Below are positions 33,755 to 44,330 of a stretch of 64,000 bases of DNA, piece after piece. The stretch is from Euclidia mi (taxonomy: Eukaryota > Arthropoda > Insecta > Lepidoptera > Erebidae). The stretch's first letter is position 1. Each line of letters starts with the position of its first letter. The notes beneath the pieces were generated by a model. That model was not told where the DNA came from. It saw nothing but the letters and a program-made list of their open reading frames with translations, and made no database searches. A program made the position numbers and the translations under genes. The stretch spans positions 1 through 64,000 of the forward strand of contig CALYKY020000268.1 in NCBI GenBank assembly GCA_944739405.2, written 5' to 3'.

Positions 33755-34155
33755 TAGCCGTGTGGTTGACGGCATAGAATACAAGTGTCACCACCATATC
33801 TTCCCGTGGGTGTCGTAAGAGGCGACTAAGGGATAACACGATGCAAATACTATCTTTGCGTAGAGACGGAAAACTCGACATCAAGCCCTATACGAATGCC
33901 TCGTTGGTCTCGCGGCATAAATGTGCGCGTGGGATCGGGAGGTCCCGGTTTCAACTCCTGGGTCGGGCAGTGTTATTGGGTTTTTCTGTCACGAAATTCT
34001 CAGTAGCAGCACGGAGTCTGGAAATGTGCCCGGTACGGCAATAGGCTCGCCCCTTATTACGTGGGACCAAAGTATATCTGGCGAAAAGTGAGTGTAGAAA
34101 TACACCTCTGCCTACCTCTTCGGGGTTATAGGCGTGAGACTATGTATGTATGTAG
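33755..34155 (+). repeat. tRNA-derived SINE, unit 2 copy with full tail
   Basis: Same SINE as 30386-30771, here ending in the complete tatgtatgtatgta tail. It separates the Gypsy leader and small frame from gag. Confidence 0.8.
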
Positions 34156-34419
34156 GACTGAGAGTAAAATATTACGATTATGCACTTATAATTATATGGT
34201 TCAAAGTCCATTGTACGCGCTTAGTTGTTGTAATATTTAACGGTTTACACTTCACGGTTACGTTTTATTTAAGATTTAGCCAAACATTTCTTTTTTTACA
34301 CATTTAACCGAATTTCACTCGTCACTTAGATATTCACTTTTAACACTTTTATCATACTAGGTATCATAGATTGTAGACGAGAGCCGATGTAGGTACATAG
34401 TGAACTGCTAACTTTGTTT

Positions 34420-34725
34420 TCATACCATCTCGACCTTGGGTCGCCCATGTAATCCTTTTTCAGGAGAATGGCCAGTCCGCCTTGAACTCGATCTCCGAGA
34501 TATTGATGTCCTGTATATTTCCTGACTTATCCAGCGTACATGACAACGCCGGTACAACTGCAGAATATAGTATAAAACGCCGATTCCCAGCACCAGCACC
34601 ACTATAGCTAGCAGTATAGTGATTGTAGAAACATGGAATTTTACCTCCTCTAGATGTAAGTCATTGGAACCGCCAACTGCGTTTTGCACCACTAAGGTCT
34701 CCTCTTTTGTTTGCTTGGCACCCAT
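34420..34725 (-). CDS. Small myristoylation-site membrane protein upstream of Gypsy gag
   Basis: An open 101-codon frame in the sense orientation of the element, between the 5' LTR and gag. It begins 'MGAKQTKEE', a good N-myristoylation context (Met-Gly with a downstream Lys cluster), followed by a polar stretch. One strong hydrophobic segment ('ITILLAIVVLVLGIGVLYYI', residues about 35-55) comes next, then a basic tail rich in Arg and Ser. Unlike gag and pol it has no stop or frameshift. The layout predicts a lipid-anchored single-pass membrane protein. I cannot name a family. It could be an accessory gene of this Gypsy lineage or a frame kept open by chance. Confidence 0.5.
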   Translation of the reverse strand: MGAKQTKEETLVVQNAVGGSNDLHLEEVKFHVSTITILLAIVVLVLGIGVLYYILQLYRRCHVRWISQEIYRTSISRRSSSRRTGHSPEKGLHGRPKVEMV

Positions 34726-34951
34726 TCTTTAGTTCAAAACTGTAGTATTTTTGCACAGAGAAACGAACACGACTTATCGCAATAGCGAGCGTAATTATTA
34801 CTAATAATTTAAACATCTTTAAACTTGCTCACCAAAGTCCGATTGTTTGAAGCACGACCCTTATATGGCATAGAGGTGTCGGTAACGCAAGTAACGAGAT
34901 CTTATGCGCGCGCGAACGCCCGTAGGCAGGGTCACCATGTAAACGCGAAGC

Positions 34952-35089
34952 TATTTGGGAGAGAAATGATACCACTGGCTGCTCGAATAATACTCTCTAT
35001 ATTTTAGGATAACGCATGATTAAATAGACATGTTGGTTACATACACATACACAAGTATAACATAGGTACATTACATGAATTCCACACTA
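34952..35089 (-). repeat. Gypsy 5' LTR (138 bp)
   Basis: Pairs with 23210-23347. About 17 bp beyond its inner edge the minus strand reads ggtgaccctgcc (34929-34940), a candidate tRNA primer-binding site. The R1-like sequence resumes at 35090. Confidence 0.75.
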
Positions 35090-35502
35090 AAAACGGGCAC
35101 GACGGTCAAGTTTAGGAGAAGCGCCCGGAATGTCCTCACTGAGCACGTTGTCGTCAGCGTGTCACCGGCAGTGTGGCAGCGTGTCATGGCGAAAGGATTT
35201 GTACACATAGATCTGCAAAGAATCCGGGCCGAAGATCAGAGCCCCTTAATGCAATGCACGCGCTGCCTAGGATAGGGCCACGGCAGAAGGTTCTGCAAGG
35301 AGACGGTGGACAGCTGTAGTCACTGCGGAGGCCCTCATTTGAAGGCAGAGTGCGCGGACTTATTGGCTGGGGAGCCGCCTTCTTGCAGAAACTGCAAGAA
35401 AGCTGGGCTGGTGTCCGCCGATCACAACGCGTTCAGCGACTCCTGCCCAATGCGAAGAAAGTGGGACCGGTTAGCGCGAGCGGCGGTGGCTAACCACTGC
35501 TG
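35090..35502 (+). pseudogene. R1-like copy 1: ORF1 zinc-knuckle part
   Basis: Continuation of 22126-23209 after the Gypsy insertion: 'ARNVLTEHVVVSVSPAVWQR', then three zinc knuckles ('CTRCLG..GHGRRFC', 'CSHCGGPHLKAEC', 'CRNCKKAGLVSADHNAFSDSC'). A stop (tag) at 35273 falls inside the first knuckle. ORF1 would end at 35502. Confidence 0.8.
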
Positions 35503-35599
35503 AGGGCACCCAGGTCTCCCCCAGAGCTCCAACAGATTACGTATTTGCGCAGGCGAATCTGCAGAGGAAAAGGTTGGCTACCGATGAAATGCTCCTGGA

Positions 35600-38500
35600 A
35601 CTAGAAAACGGCACATGACAGCGGCACTAATTCAAGAACCATATGTTGGCGGAAGTAGACGGATGAAGATGTGCAGCGGAGTCAGGATCTACCAGAGCGC
35701 CAAATTAGGGGAGGGTACTGTGAAAGCGGCAATAGCCGTCTTCAATAACGACGTGAGGGTTAGACAGTACCCAGAACTCACCACAGATAACATTGTTGTG
35801 GTGGGGATCCAAACTGGCGCCTGGGAGATCACGCTGGCATCGGTCTACTTCGAGCCGGACAGACCATTAGCGACATATCTGGAGCATCGAAAGGACGTCA
35901 AGACCAAAATGGGGGCAAGCCACTGATAGTCGGAGAGGACGCCAACGCTAAGAGTGCCTGGTGGGGCAGTGATACTATCGATTCAAGAGGAGAAGAGGTT
36001 GTCGGGGCCCTCGGGGAACTCGACCTGTCGGAGGAGACGCCAACGCTAAGAGTGCCTGGTGGGACAGTGATACTATCGACTCAAGAGGAGAAGAGGTTGT
36101 CGGGGCCCTCGGGGAACTCGACCTGTACGTCCTCAATACCGGAGATACGCCTACCTTTGATACTATAAGAGGGGACCAGAGAATTACGAGCTACATTGAC
36201 ATAACAGCGTGTTCAGCCAATATCCTCAATAGGGTAACCAGTTGGAGCGTGGAGGAGGACTTGGTGAGCTCCGACCACAACGGCATCGTCTTCAAAATAT
36301 CTCTTGAAAATCCAAATCATAGAGGTTAAGCGTACCACCAGGATGTACAACACCAAAAAGGCCAATTGGCTGAAGTTTCATAGTAAACTCCACCAATTGG
36401 CCAGCGAGAACAATGTTACGGAGGCAAACCTAGAACACCTGGAGGGGAAAGCCAACATTGACAACGCGGTGGACGCTTATAACGGGATTATCAGAGAAGC
36501 CTGCCGGGCATCGATGCCAATGAAGAAGACTACAGGGAAACTAACGCTGCCTTGGTGGTCGGAGAAGCTCACCGAGCTAAAGAGGGAAGTCTCCAGGCGA
36601 CGACGAAGGATAAGAAACGCTGCGCCGGTTTGTAGATCAAAGGTAGTGCGAGAATACCTCGAGAAAAAGGAGGAATATCAGAGAGAGGCCTCGGGGGCTC
36701 AAACACGAAGTTGGAAGGAGTTCTACTCAAAACAAGACAGAGAGGGTGTCTGGGAGGGAATCTATAGAGTAATAGGTAGGACAAGGGAGAGGCTGGAGGA
36801 CTCACCGCTGTTCAGGAATGGTCACGTCCTGGATGAGAGGGATGCCGCATAATATTTGGCGGAGTCCTTCTTCCAAGACGACGACCCTAACGTAGACAGT
36901 GACTACCACCGCCGCATCAGAGCGGAGGCAGAAATGGTGGGACAAGGTGGGTCTTGCGACCCGCCATTTACCTTGACGGAACTGAAAGCAGCGAGTGAGT
37001 CCTTCAACCCCAAAAAGGCCCCGGGAGTGGATGGCCTCACAGCCGATGTATGCAGCCGAGCCATAGCCAGCTCGCCGCGGACTTTCCTGGCTCTCGAAAA
37101 CAAATGCCTGCAGCACAGCTATTTTCCAAGGAGCTGGAAGGAGACAAAATATATGAGAAGATGATGATGGCTCGCCTCAGGTTTTATTTGCTACCCAGGA
37201 TTAGTACTCTCCAGTACTGATTCATGCCACAGAGGAGCACCGAAGACTCCCTCTATACTTTAATGGAACATATAAGATCTAAACTTAAAGAGAAGAACAT
37301 TATCACAATAATATCTCTAGATATAGAGGGAGCCTTCGACAATGCCTGGTGGCCGGCAATCAGAGTCCGACTGGCTGAGGAAAAGTGCCCTGAGAACCTG
37401 AGAGGGGTCATCGGTAGCTACCTCAGCGAGCGAAGGGTCAGGGTAAGGTACGTTGGAGTGGAGTTTTGTAGAGAAACCGCGAAATGCTGTGTACAAGGTT
37501 CAATTGGGGGCCCCACTCTCTGGAACCTCCTTTTAGACCCGTTCCTTAAGAACCTGGAGCCCAGGAAGATTTACTCCCAGGCGTTTGCCGACGATATAGT
37601 TTTGGTCGTCGATGGTGACACTGTTTTGGAGATTGAGACCCACGCAAATGGCGCCCTCGAACATGTTCGGGAGTGGGGTGTCCGTAATAAATTGAATTTC
37701 GCGTCGCACAAAACAAGTGCCATGGTAATAACCAGAAGATTGAAATACGACACCCCACGACTGAGCATGGGCGGGGTCGACATCCAGATGGCGAGGGACA
37801 TTAAGTTGCTCGGTGTCACCATCGACGACAAGCTTACCTTCGGCAAACATATTAGGAAAGGAAGTAGTAAGGCGATTGCAGTCCATAAGCAACTGCTTAT
37901 GGACTAAGGGATTGAACCCCGAAATCATAAAAACCATCTACATCGCGGTTATTGAACCGATCGTGATGTACGCGGCCAGCGTGTGGGCGCCGGCAGCCCA
38001 AAAACTGGCGAACTTCTGGCGATATGCAAAGTGACTGGGGAGATTATTAAGAGCGCGTCAACGTCGTTCGAAGTCTTCAGCCACTCGATGGCGGCCTTGC
38101 AGTCGGTGAAAAACCACAATTGCCTTCACCCCCTGGCGGTGAAAGCCAGAGAAAATTTAACATCTGCATCTCGCCAGAAAAGCTAGTCAGCCTGTTCTGG
38201 GTAAAGGCTCACGCAGGGATCGAAGGCAACGAAAGGGTGGATCAGCTGGCTAAAGAGGCGGCCGAGAGTAGCGGGAGGGCTACGATCTGTGCCCGAATAC
38301 ATTCGTCAGACGTCACATCCGTCACGCTTGACGAATGGAATCGGAGATACACCACCGGTGCTACGGCTGCTACGACGAAATTGTTCTTACCGGATGCGGT
38401 GGCCGCGTACACTGCGATCAGGAAACTCAGCCTGGACGGGGTCATCACTCAGGCTTTGACTGGGCACGGTGGATTTTCAGAATACTTGACGCGATTCAAG

Positions 38501-38728
38501 TGTAAGGAAAATCAATCGTGCATCTGTGACCCCGTCCAGGAAGAGACGATAGAGCATCTGCTCTTTTGCTGCCCTGTTCACGCTGTGAATCGCATGAACC
38601 TAGAGCAGGAATTGGGAGAGGACCTAGATAGGGATAGTGTGCCACAAATCATGCACGGAAGGGACAGGAACAAACTTGTGGAGTACTGCAGGAAAGTTGT
38701 TACAATTGTTAATAAAAGGAATATATAG
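35600..38728 (+). pseudogene. R1-like copy 1: ORF2 (endonuclease, RT, RNase H remnant)
   Basis: ORF2 nicks target DNA and reverse-transcribes the RNA. Endonuclease: 'ALIQEPYVGG' (catalytic Glu) near 35620, 'GEDANAKSAWWGSD' near 35935, 'SSDHNGIVF' near 36275. A 98-bp tandem duplication (35929-36026 repeated from 36027) shifts its frame. RT: 'NPKKAPGVDGLTADV' (37005), 'LDIEGAFDNAWW' (37320), 'GGPTLWNLLLDP' and the catalytic 'AFADDIVLV' (37580). A deletion near 37143 removes the 'RPIGLLP' block relative to copy 2. Another near 38020 removes the start of RNase H. The C-terminal 'WVKAHAGIEGNERVDQLA' and a CCHC finger ('CICDPVQEETIEHLLFCCP') end at 38728. Confidence 0.85.
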
Positions 38729-39477
38729 TCGAGTAAAATTATGTACATTTATACTATCAAATTCAAATTCTAAATTCTTTATTGCCATCATAAACCTATA
38801 CAGATGACAAATAATAAATATTGATTGATTTTAGGTTATTGTTAGCAGTATATCCGTACCTTCTGAACTAGTTTAGACTGTGACTCAGAAGGTAACTGTT
38901 CATTCTTGCTAATAATATCCTAAATTACAAATAGGTGGAGTTGGTGTGATACAAAAACAAAAACAAAATAAAAGCAACAATTCAAATGAATATAAATTAA
39001 GATTAGGTTGTCAAAAGTTGGAAAAGTTGTAACCAACAGTATTAGAAGGGACTATGTTAATATAGAATGTTACATAAAATGTTATAATATAGAATAAGAA
39101 ATATAATTAGGATAAAAGTAGTAGACATAAGAACCCTAGTCTAAGGAATATAAACAATATATTGTGTATAAGATAAAGCAAAGTTGTAAGTAGTAAATAA
39201 GATTACAAATTACAATAGGCTAAGAAATATATAATAAAAATGTAAGGGTAAAATAAAAAAGCAGAAAGATGTGTAAACCCCCTAATTTGAAAACCTACCT
39301 GTGTTCCTAGAATTAAGAAAGAAAAGAAAAAAGATAAAAACAGTTAGAATAGAGTCTATATGGGTGTGACCCCCCATGATAGGAAAGAATGCGGATGAAT
39401 GACCGATAAGATACAGTATGATGAATGGAAGTAGGAGAGGCATGTAAGATAGAACTGGAGTGACAAAGAGTATTAGT
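38729..39477 (+). other. R1-like copy 1: 3' untranslated region and AT-rich flank
   Basis: AT-rich sequence after the ORF2 stop. The end (aataaaaaagcagaaagatgt, then aaccccct near 39280) resembles 58865-58895 after copy 2, suggesting a long shared 3' UTR. The inverted pair accttctgaactagtttaga / gactcagaaggt lies near 38858-38895. No gene. Confidence 0.5.
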
Positions 39478-39947
39478 TTAAGTAAGGCGCCGACCAAACG
39501 CGGCGGTAGGACTGAAAAATAAATAAACCGTCGCAACCACACGGCTTTCAACGGAGTCCGAAGTAGCCACATTTTTATACACTCCGCGAATAAAAATTAA
39601 TAACTCCGGACATTGTTGACTTATACCAAAGTGCGATACGTCAAAAATTGCGCGATCGCGGCGCGCATAAGTGAGCAGAAGTGACAAACAGGATTGCAGT
39701 GAAAGAAAAAAGTTAATTGCGAAAAACAAAGTTTTTGGTTTTATAACCTAAAAATTAGTGAAAAAATTAACAGTTTATGTGTAATATCTCCGTAAAACGA
39801 TCGACGACCCCCCAATTTTTGGGGGGCTAAAAGGGGAAATTTGCCCGCAGCTGTTGGCATCCTCAAAAGCCCCGAACACCCAAGGGTTTCCCCGGGAAAC
39901 CAAAAACCAACTTTCCAGCACGTGGTTTTTCCCGGGTGAAAAACGAG
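39478..39947. other. Unassigned sequence left of the inverted repeat
   Basis: Contains a G/C-rich start (ggcgccgaccaaacgcggcg) and the hairpin ccccccaatttttggggggc near 39808. No protein signature; it may be the outer part of the element that formed the palindrome. Confidence 0.4.
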
Positions 39948-41419
39948 AAGGAGCTGAGCTGCGCGCACAAAATTTTGGCAAGTTGTTGCACATCATTTAC
40001 CTAGCCCGGAGACACTTTTGAAAAATTTTTCCGGCCAGCAGAAAATTTTCTATCAGTGTTAGAAAATCCAAACTTTGAGGAGCTGTAGCGGAGGAACCGG
40101 GGGAGATTCGGAGATCCGAAACTGCCATCCGAAGCGCGCTAGCGTCCTCGCTAGCGCGCAATAAACACAGCCGCCTAATTTTTGGATTTTTTGGACATTA
40201 ATTCTAGTTTTTAAAATTGAAAAAGTGAAAATTTCGTGATTTTTTTAATTTCAGGACCCTATTTAAATTTTTTTGTGGCTGTAAATTGGGCCAGAAACGG
40301 CCTGATTTTATGTTTGTTAATTTTTTTTCCAGATTTTTAGAATTTTCTTAATAATTCAGAAAATAATAGAAAAGTCCCAAATTTTATAGTTTTGAGTGCT
40401 TTACAACCCCTTTTTCTATCGGCCGAAGCCCAAACCCTGGGTCAATACGACCCATATTGACTAAATTGGACTTCGGCCGCCATTTTGGTTCATATTCATA
40501 TTCATATATTTATTTGCATAAAACATGGTTTTCGAGGATGGTACATTATACATTTAGATCACATGTTTTGCTACGGTTTTATAGCATGCATTAATAATAT
40601 TAAAATTTATTTATAAGCGTCATACATTAACACTAGGTAACATTTTGCAATTTCTTCTCTAAAAATTCCTTAGCACTATAAAAATTGTGCTCAACTAGCC
40701 ATGCGTGTAATTTAGTTTTAAACAAGTGCATATTACTGAGTTTAATTTGGCTAGGTATTTTATTATACATGCGAACACACATAGCTAGGCAACTCTTATT
40801 ATATTTGGTTGATCTGGGAATATCATTCAGCACCAGTCGATTTGGATCTCGACGGTTTCGAGGGTTTACATCGTTGGCCGTTACAAAACAATGTTTATGC
40901 TTACGTACAAAGACACATATTTCATCAATATAAAGCGATGGCAGCGGTAAAAAATCAAGTTTTTTAAATATTGGTTGACAAGATTGATCTGACTTAATAC
41001 CGTACATAGCCCTAATAAATTTTTTTTTTTGCGCCACAAATCCTCTATTTATATCAGTGCTATTGCCCCACATAATAAGACCATAGTGTAGAACTGATTC
41101 TATATAAGCATGGTAAGATATCAATGCTGTTTTGATATTAGTTATGTTTCTAATTTGCTTTAGACCATAAACAAAATGGTTGGTAATAATGGTTAATACA
41201 TACATTAATTATCTTTGACATCAAATAACTTGCGAACCGTTGGTCGCAGAAATCTGCGATTTCTTATGCTGTGTGTAGTTTTAAGTTAATTTTAAGAATT
41301 TTAGGTGTACAGGCGTTTTTCAGGCCTAAAAATTTCAGGCTCCAAAACCTTTTTAGGAACTTAGCGGAGCTCGAACTGAGCGCTCCAGACAAAGTCCGTG
41401 CTTTCTACGCCTAACGGTT
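39948..41419. repeat. Left arm of 1.47-kb inverted repeat
   Basis: Reverse complement of 42099-43569 over its whole length. I could spot only a substitution near 40391 and a one-base homopolymer difference (11 versus 10 in the poly-T at 41020-41030). Contains a perfect 11-bp hairpin (40134-40159) and a LINE 3' end on the minus strand. Confidence 0.95.
40633..41205 (-). pseudogene. CR1/Jockey-type LINE 3' end, left arm
   Basis: 190-codon frame matching the C-terminal part of a non-LTR reverse transcriptase: 'YGLKQIRNITNIKTALISYH', 'YIESVLHYGLIMWGNSTD', 'LPLPSLYIDEICVFVRKH'. The catalytic domain is missing by 5' truncation near 41213. After the stop a ~130-bp 3' UTR ends in a repeated (atatga)-type tail near 40495-40510. 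The frame is uninterrupted here but broken in the other arm. Confidence 0.8.
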
Positions 41420-41426
41420 TAGTAGT

Positions 41427-41596
41427 AGTTTCGATAGTTGAAATACTATCGATTAATCGATTAACTATCGATGTTTAAGGAACACTACCCAAGGGGTTCC
41501 GGAGATACGGCGCTTCAAATTTCGATTAATTAATTAATTAATCAATGATTAATTCGCCGTATCTTCCGAGCTATACCTCTCAAACACACCGTGTTT
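41427..41596. repeat. 170-bp module, left copy
   Basis: Starts agtttcgatagttgaaatac, includes ttaattaattaattaatc, ends cacaccgtgttt. Its inverted copy is at 43571-43740, outside the right arm. Relative to the large arms the order is therefore permuted (arm-module on the left, module-arm when the right side is read in reverse). Confidence 0.9.
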
Positions 41597-42098
41597 GGGC
41601 TTTTCTGAGAGGGCTCGGCGAGATCTACAAGGATTTTCAGGTTTCAGAGCTGAAAATTACTTGCCTCTGAAAACGCCTGAAAGGTTGCTGAGCCCGTGGA
41701 TGGTGTCCCGCCGAGTACCCGAGCACAAACCCGGAGCTCCTATGTCCACCCGTCTCGGAGTTATGGCCGGTTGAACTTTTCCAAAATGGCGGCCGAAGTG
41801 TCAAAGTCACTTTTTAGAAGTTAATAACTCCTCGACGAAAGTACCGCGAACCTTCGAGTTTGGGCTCGGCGTATTCTGCGTGAGCTGCCCTATGCACTCG
41901 AGTCACTTTCAGGGACCTGAAAATTTCAGGCTCCAATCCGCCTGAAAAGCGGTACGCGCGGTAGTATCAGGCTCACTGAGCACTGCACCGAAAACCCCGA
42001 CTTTACCCGACCTATAGTCTCGGAGATACGGCGCTCCAAAGTTCAGTTTCACAGGTGTCAAACTGTCAAACCTTATGTTTGGAACGCAATATCTTCGC
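41597..42098. other. Spacer of the inverted repeat
   Basis: No gene. Motifs such as tctcggagatacggcgctcc (42020) echo ccggagatacggcgcttc in the 170-bp module, and aaaatggcggccgaagt (41780) echoes the arms (40480 and 43030), so the spacer is built from diverged pieces of the same element. Confidence 0.6.
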
Positions 42099-43569
42099 AA
42101 CCGTTAGGCGTAGAAAGCACGGACTTTGTCTGGAGCGCTCAGTTCGAGCTCCGCTAAGTTCCTAAAAAGGTTTTGGAGCCTGAAATTTTTAGGCCTGAAA
42201 AACGCCTGTACACCTAAAATTCTTAAAATTAACTTAAAACTACACACAGCATAAGAAATCGCAGATTTCTGCGACCAACGGTTCGCAAGTTATTTGATGT
42301 CAAAGATAATTAATGTATGTATTAACCATTATTACCAACCATTTTGTTTATGGTCTAAAGCAAATTAGAAACATAACTAATATCAAAACAGCATTGATAT
42401 CTTACCATGCTTATATAGAATCAGTTCTACACTATGGTCTTATTATGTGGGGCAATAGCACTGATATAAATAGAGGATTTGTGGCGCAAAAAAAAAATTT
42501 ATTAGGGCTATGTACGGTATTAAGTCAGATCAATCTTGTCAACCAATATTTAAAAAACTTGATTTTTTACCGCTGCCATCGCTTTATATTGATGAAATAT
42601 GTGTCTTTGTACGTAAGCATAAACATTGTTTTGTAACGGCCAACGATGTAAACCCTCGAAACCGTCGAGATCCAAATCGACTGGTGCTGAATGATATTCC
42701 CAGATCAACCAAATATAATAAGAGTTGCCTAGCTATGTGTGTTCGCATGTATAATAAAATACCTAGCCAAATTAAACTCAGTAATATGCACTTGTTTAAA
42801 ACTAAATTACACGCATGGCTAGTTGAGCACAATTTTTATAGTGCTAAGGAATTTTTAGAGAAGAAATTGCAAAATGTTACCTAGTGTTAATGTATGACGC
42901 TTATAAATAAATTTTAATATTATTAATGCATGCTATAAAACCGTAGCAAAACATGTGATCTAAATGTATAATGTACCATCCTCGAAAACCATGTTTTATG
43001 CAAATAAATATATGAATATGAATATGAACCAAAATGGCGGCCGAAGTCCAATTTAGTCAATATGGGTCGTATTGACCCAGGGTTTGGGCTTCGGCCGATA
43101 GAAAAAGGGGTTGTAAAGCACTCAAAACTATACAATTTGGGACTTTTCTATTATTTTCTGAATTATTAAGAAAATTCTAAAAATCTGGAAAAAAAATTAA
43201 CAAACATAAAATCAGGCCGTTTCTGGCCCAATTTACAGCCACAAAAAAATTTAAATAGGGTCCTGAAATTAAAAAAATCACGAAATTTTCACTTTTTCAA
43301 TTTTAAAAACTAGAATTAATGTCCAAAAAATCCAAAAATTAGGCGGCTGTGTTTATTGCGCGCTAGCGAGGACGCTAGCGCGCTTCGGATGGCAGTTTCG
43401 GATCTCCGAATCTCCCCCGGTTCCTCCGCTACAGCTCCTCAAAGTTTGGATTTTCTAACACTGATAGAAAATTTTCTGCTGGCCGGAAAATTTTTTCAAA
43501 AGTGTCTCCGGGCTAGGTAAATGATGTGCAACAACTTGCCAAAATTTTGTGCGCGCAGCTCAGCTCCTT
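42099..43569. repeat. Right arm of 1.47-kb inverted repeat
   Basis: Inverted copy of 39948-41419, one base shorter, separated from it by 679 bp. Confidence 0.95.
42313..42884 (+). pseudogene. CR1/Jockey-type LINE 3' end, right arm, frameshifted
   Basis: Same LINE fragment as 40633-41205 in inverted position. A one-base loss in the poly-A at 42488-42497 breaks the frame into 42313-42636 and 42510-42884. Because the truncation point and tail are identical in both arms, the LINE was present before the arms were copied. Confidence 0.85.
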
Positions 43570-43570
43570 G

Positions 43571-43740
43571 AAACACGGTGTGTTTGAGAGGTATAGCTCG
43601 GAAGATACGGCGAATTAATCATTGATTAATTAATTAATTAATCGAAATTTGAAGCGCCGTATCTCCGGAACCCCTTGGGTAGTGTTCCTTAAACATCGAT
43701 AGTTAATCGATTAATCGATAGTATTTCAACTATCGAAACT
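43571..43740. repeat. 170-bp module, right copy (inverted)
   Basis: Inverted copy of 41427-41596, placed directly outside the right arm. Ends in tatcgaaact, followed by atcgat. Confidence 0.9.
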
Positions 43741-44085
43741 ATCGATTATCTGGGAAAAGAATCAATATGTAATTTTTGTAGGGAATTCTTCAAAATGTGG
43801 GTAAATTTAAACCAATAGTGGATGTGTTATGGGGCATGGGTAGGATCATTGAGTTTATTTATAAAATGAAAGTGTATATTTTTGTTTTTATTTGTTATTT
43901 GTGTCGAATATCATAGTTTTTATTTGAAGCTAATGTAGAGATTAGCTTGTACTATTCCTCTTTCTGTGCTATTAGTGTTAGTAGATTTTTCTACGTTTTC
44001 TTCTCCCCGAAAGCGGCGACTTTTTTGGGTAATTTCGATCATTGGATTGATAACACGTTAATTATAAAAGAAAAGGGCAACGGGA
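43741..44085. other. No gene seen
   Basis: AT-rich with no repeat family recognised. Confidence 0.4.
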
Positions 44086-44157
44086 GTGTCAGTGAGTGAA
44101 GAAACGTTAACAAAACTACAAAATAAAGTTGTTATTATACCTACTTTTACGTTCAAA

Positions 44158-44330
44158 ATGGACAGAAAAAATAAGTCATCCGTCTGGAAGTTTTTCAAGA
44201 CAATAATAAATATGTCAAGTGTGAGAATTTTAATCAAGAATGTAAACATTCAGGAAATACGACTTATTTAAGAGATCATCTGAAAAGAAAGCAATATGAG
44301 AAGTTAAGTGAAATTGAAGGTGAGCCTTCC
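44158..44330 (+). pseudogene. BED-type zinc finger relic, frameshifted
   Basis: ATG at 44158: 'MDRKNKSSVWKFFKTI' then, after a one-base shift near 44205, 'KYVKCENFNQECKHSGNTT' and 'YLRDHLKRKQYEKL'. This matches the BED finger plan (K-SxVWxxF, two Cys, LxxHLxxxH), except that the last His is Gln. BED fingers form the N-terminus of hAT transposases and of some host factors derived from them. No transposase body follows, and downstream 44331-44630 shows no gene. Confidence 0.6.

Larger units (their letters stand above)
30772..34140. repeat. Tandem duplication unit 2 (3,369 bp)
   Basis: Apparently exact copy of 27403-30771. Contains the RT N-terminus only, protease with MITE, gag and SINE. Its right end leads into the intact SINE tail and the Gypsy leader, so unit 2 is attached to the 5' LTR and unit 1 to the rest of pol. 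Confidence 0.95.
23210..35089 (-). mobile_element. Gypsy-type LTR retrotransposon with internal duplication, 11.9 kb
   Basis: Inserted in ORF1 of R1-like copy 1 and read on the minus strand. Order from the right: 138-bp LTR, short membrane-protein frame, SINE, gag, RG-rich nucleocapsid, protease (split by a MITE), first part of RT, then a repeat of everything from the SINE through RT, followed by the rest of RT, RNase H, integrase (split by a Spy-like element), and LTR. The two LTRs differ at about four positions of 138, so the insertion is not brand new. Frameshifts and stops make it inactive. I could not identify a clear target duplication (left flank gacgaagg, right flank aaaacggg). Confidence 0.85.

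Noticed and set aside
40685..40933. Frame opposite the LINE 3' end (and at 42584-42832)
   Set aside because: Antisense of the reverse-transcriptase C-terminus in each arm.
41480..41560. Origin-like AT block ttaattaattaatt
   Set aside because: It is part of the 170-bp repeated module and occurs in both copies; nothing else points to a replication origin.
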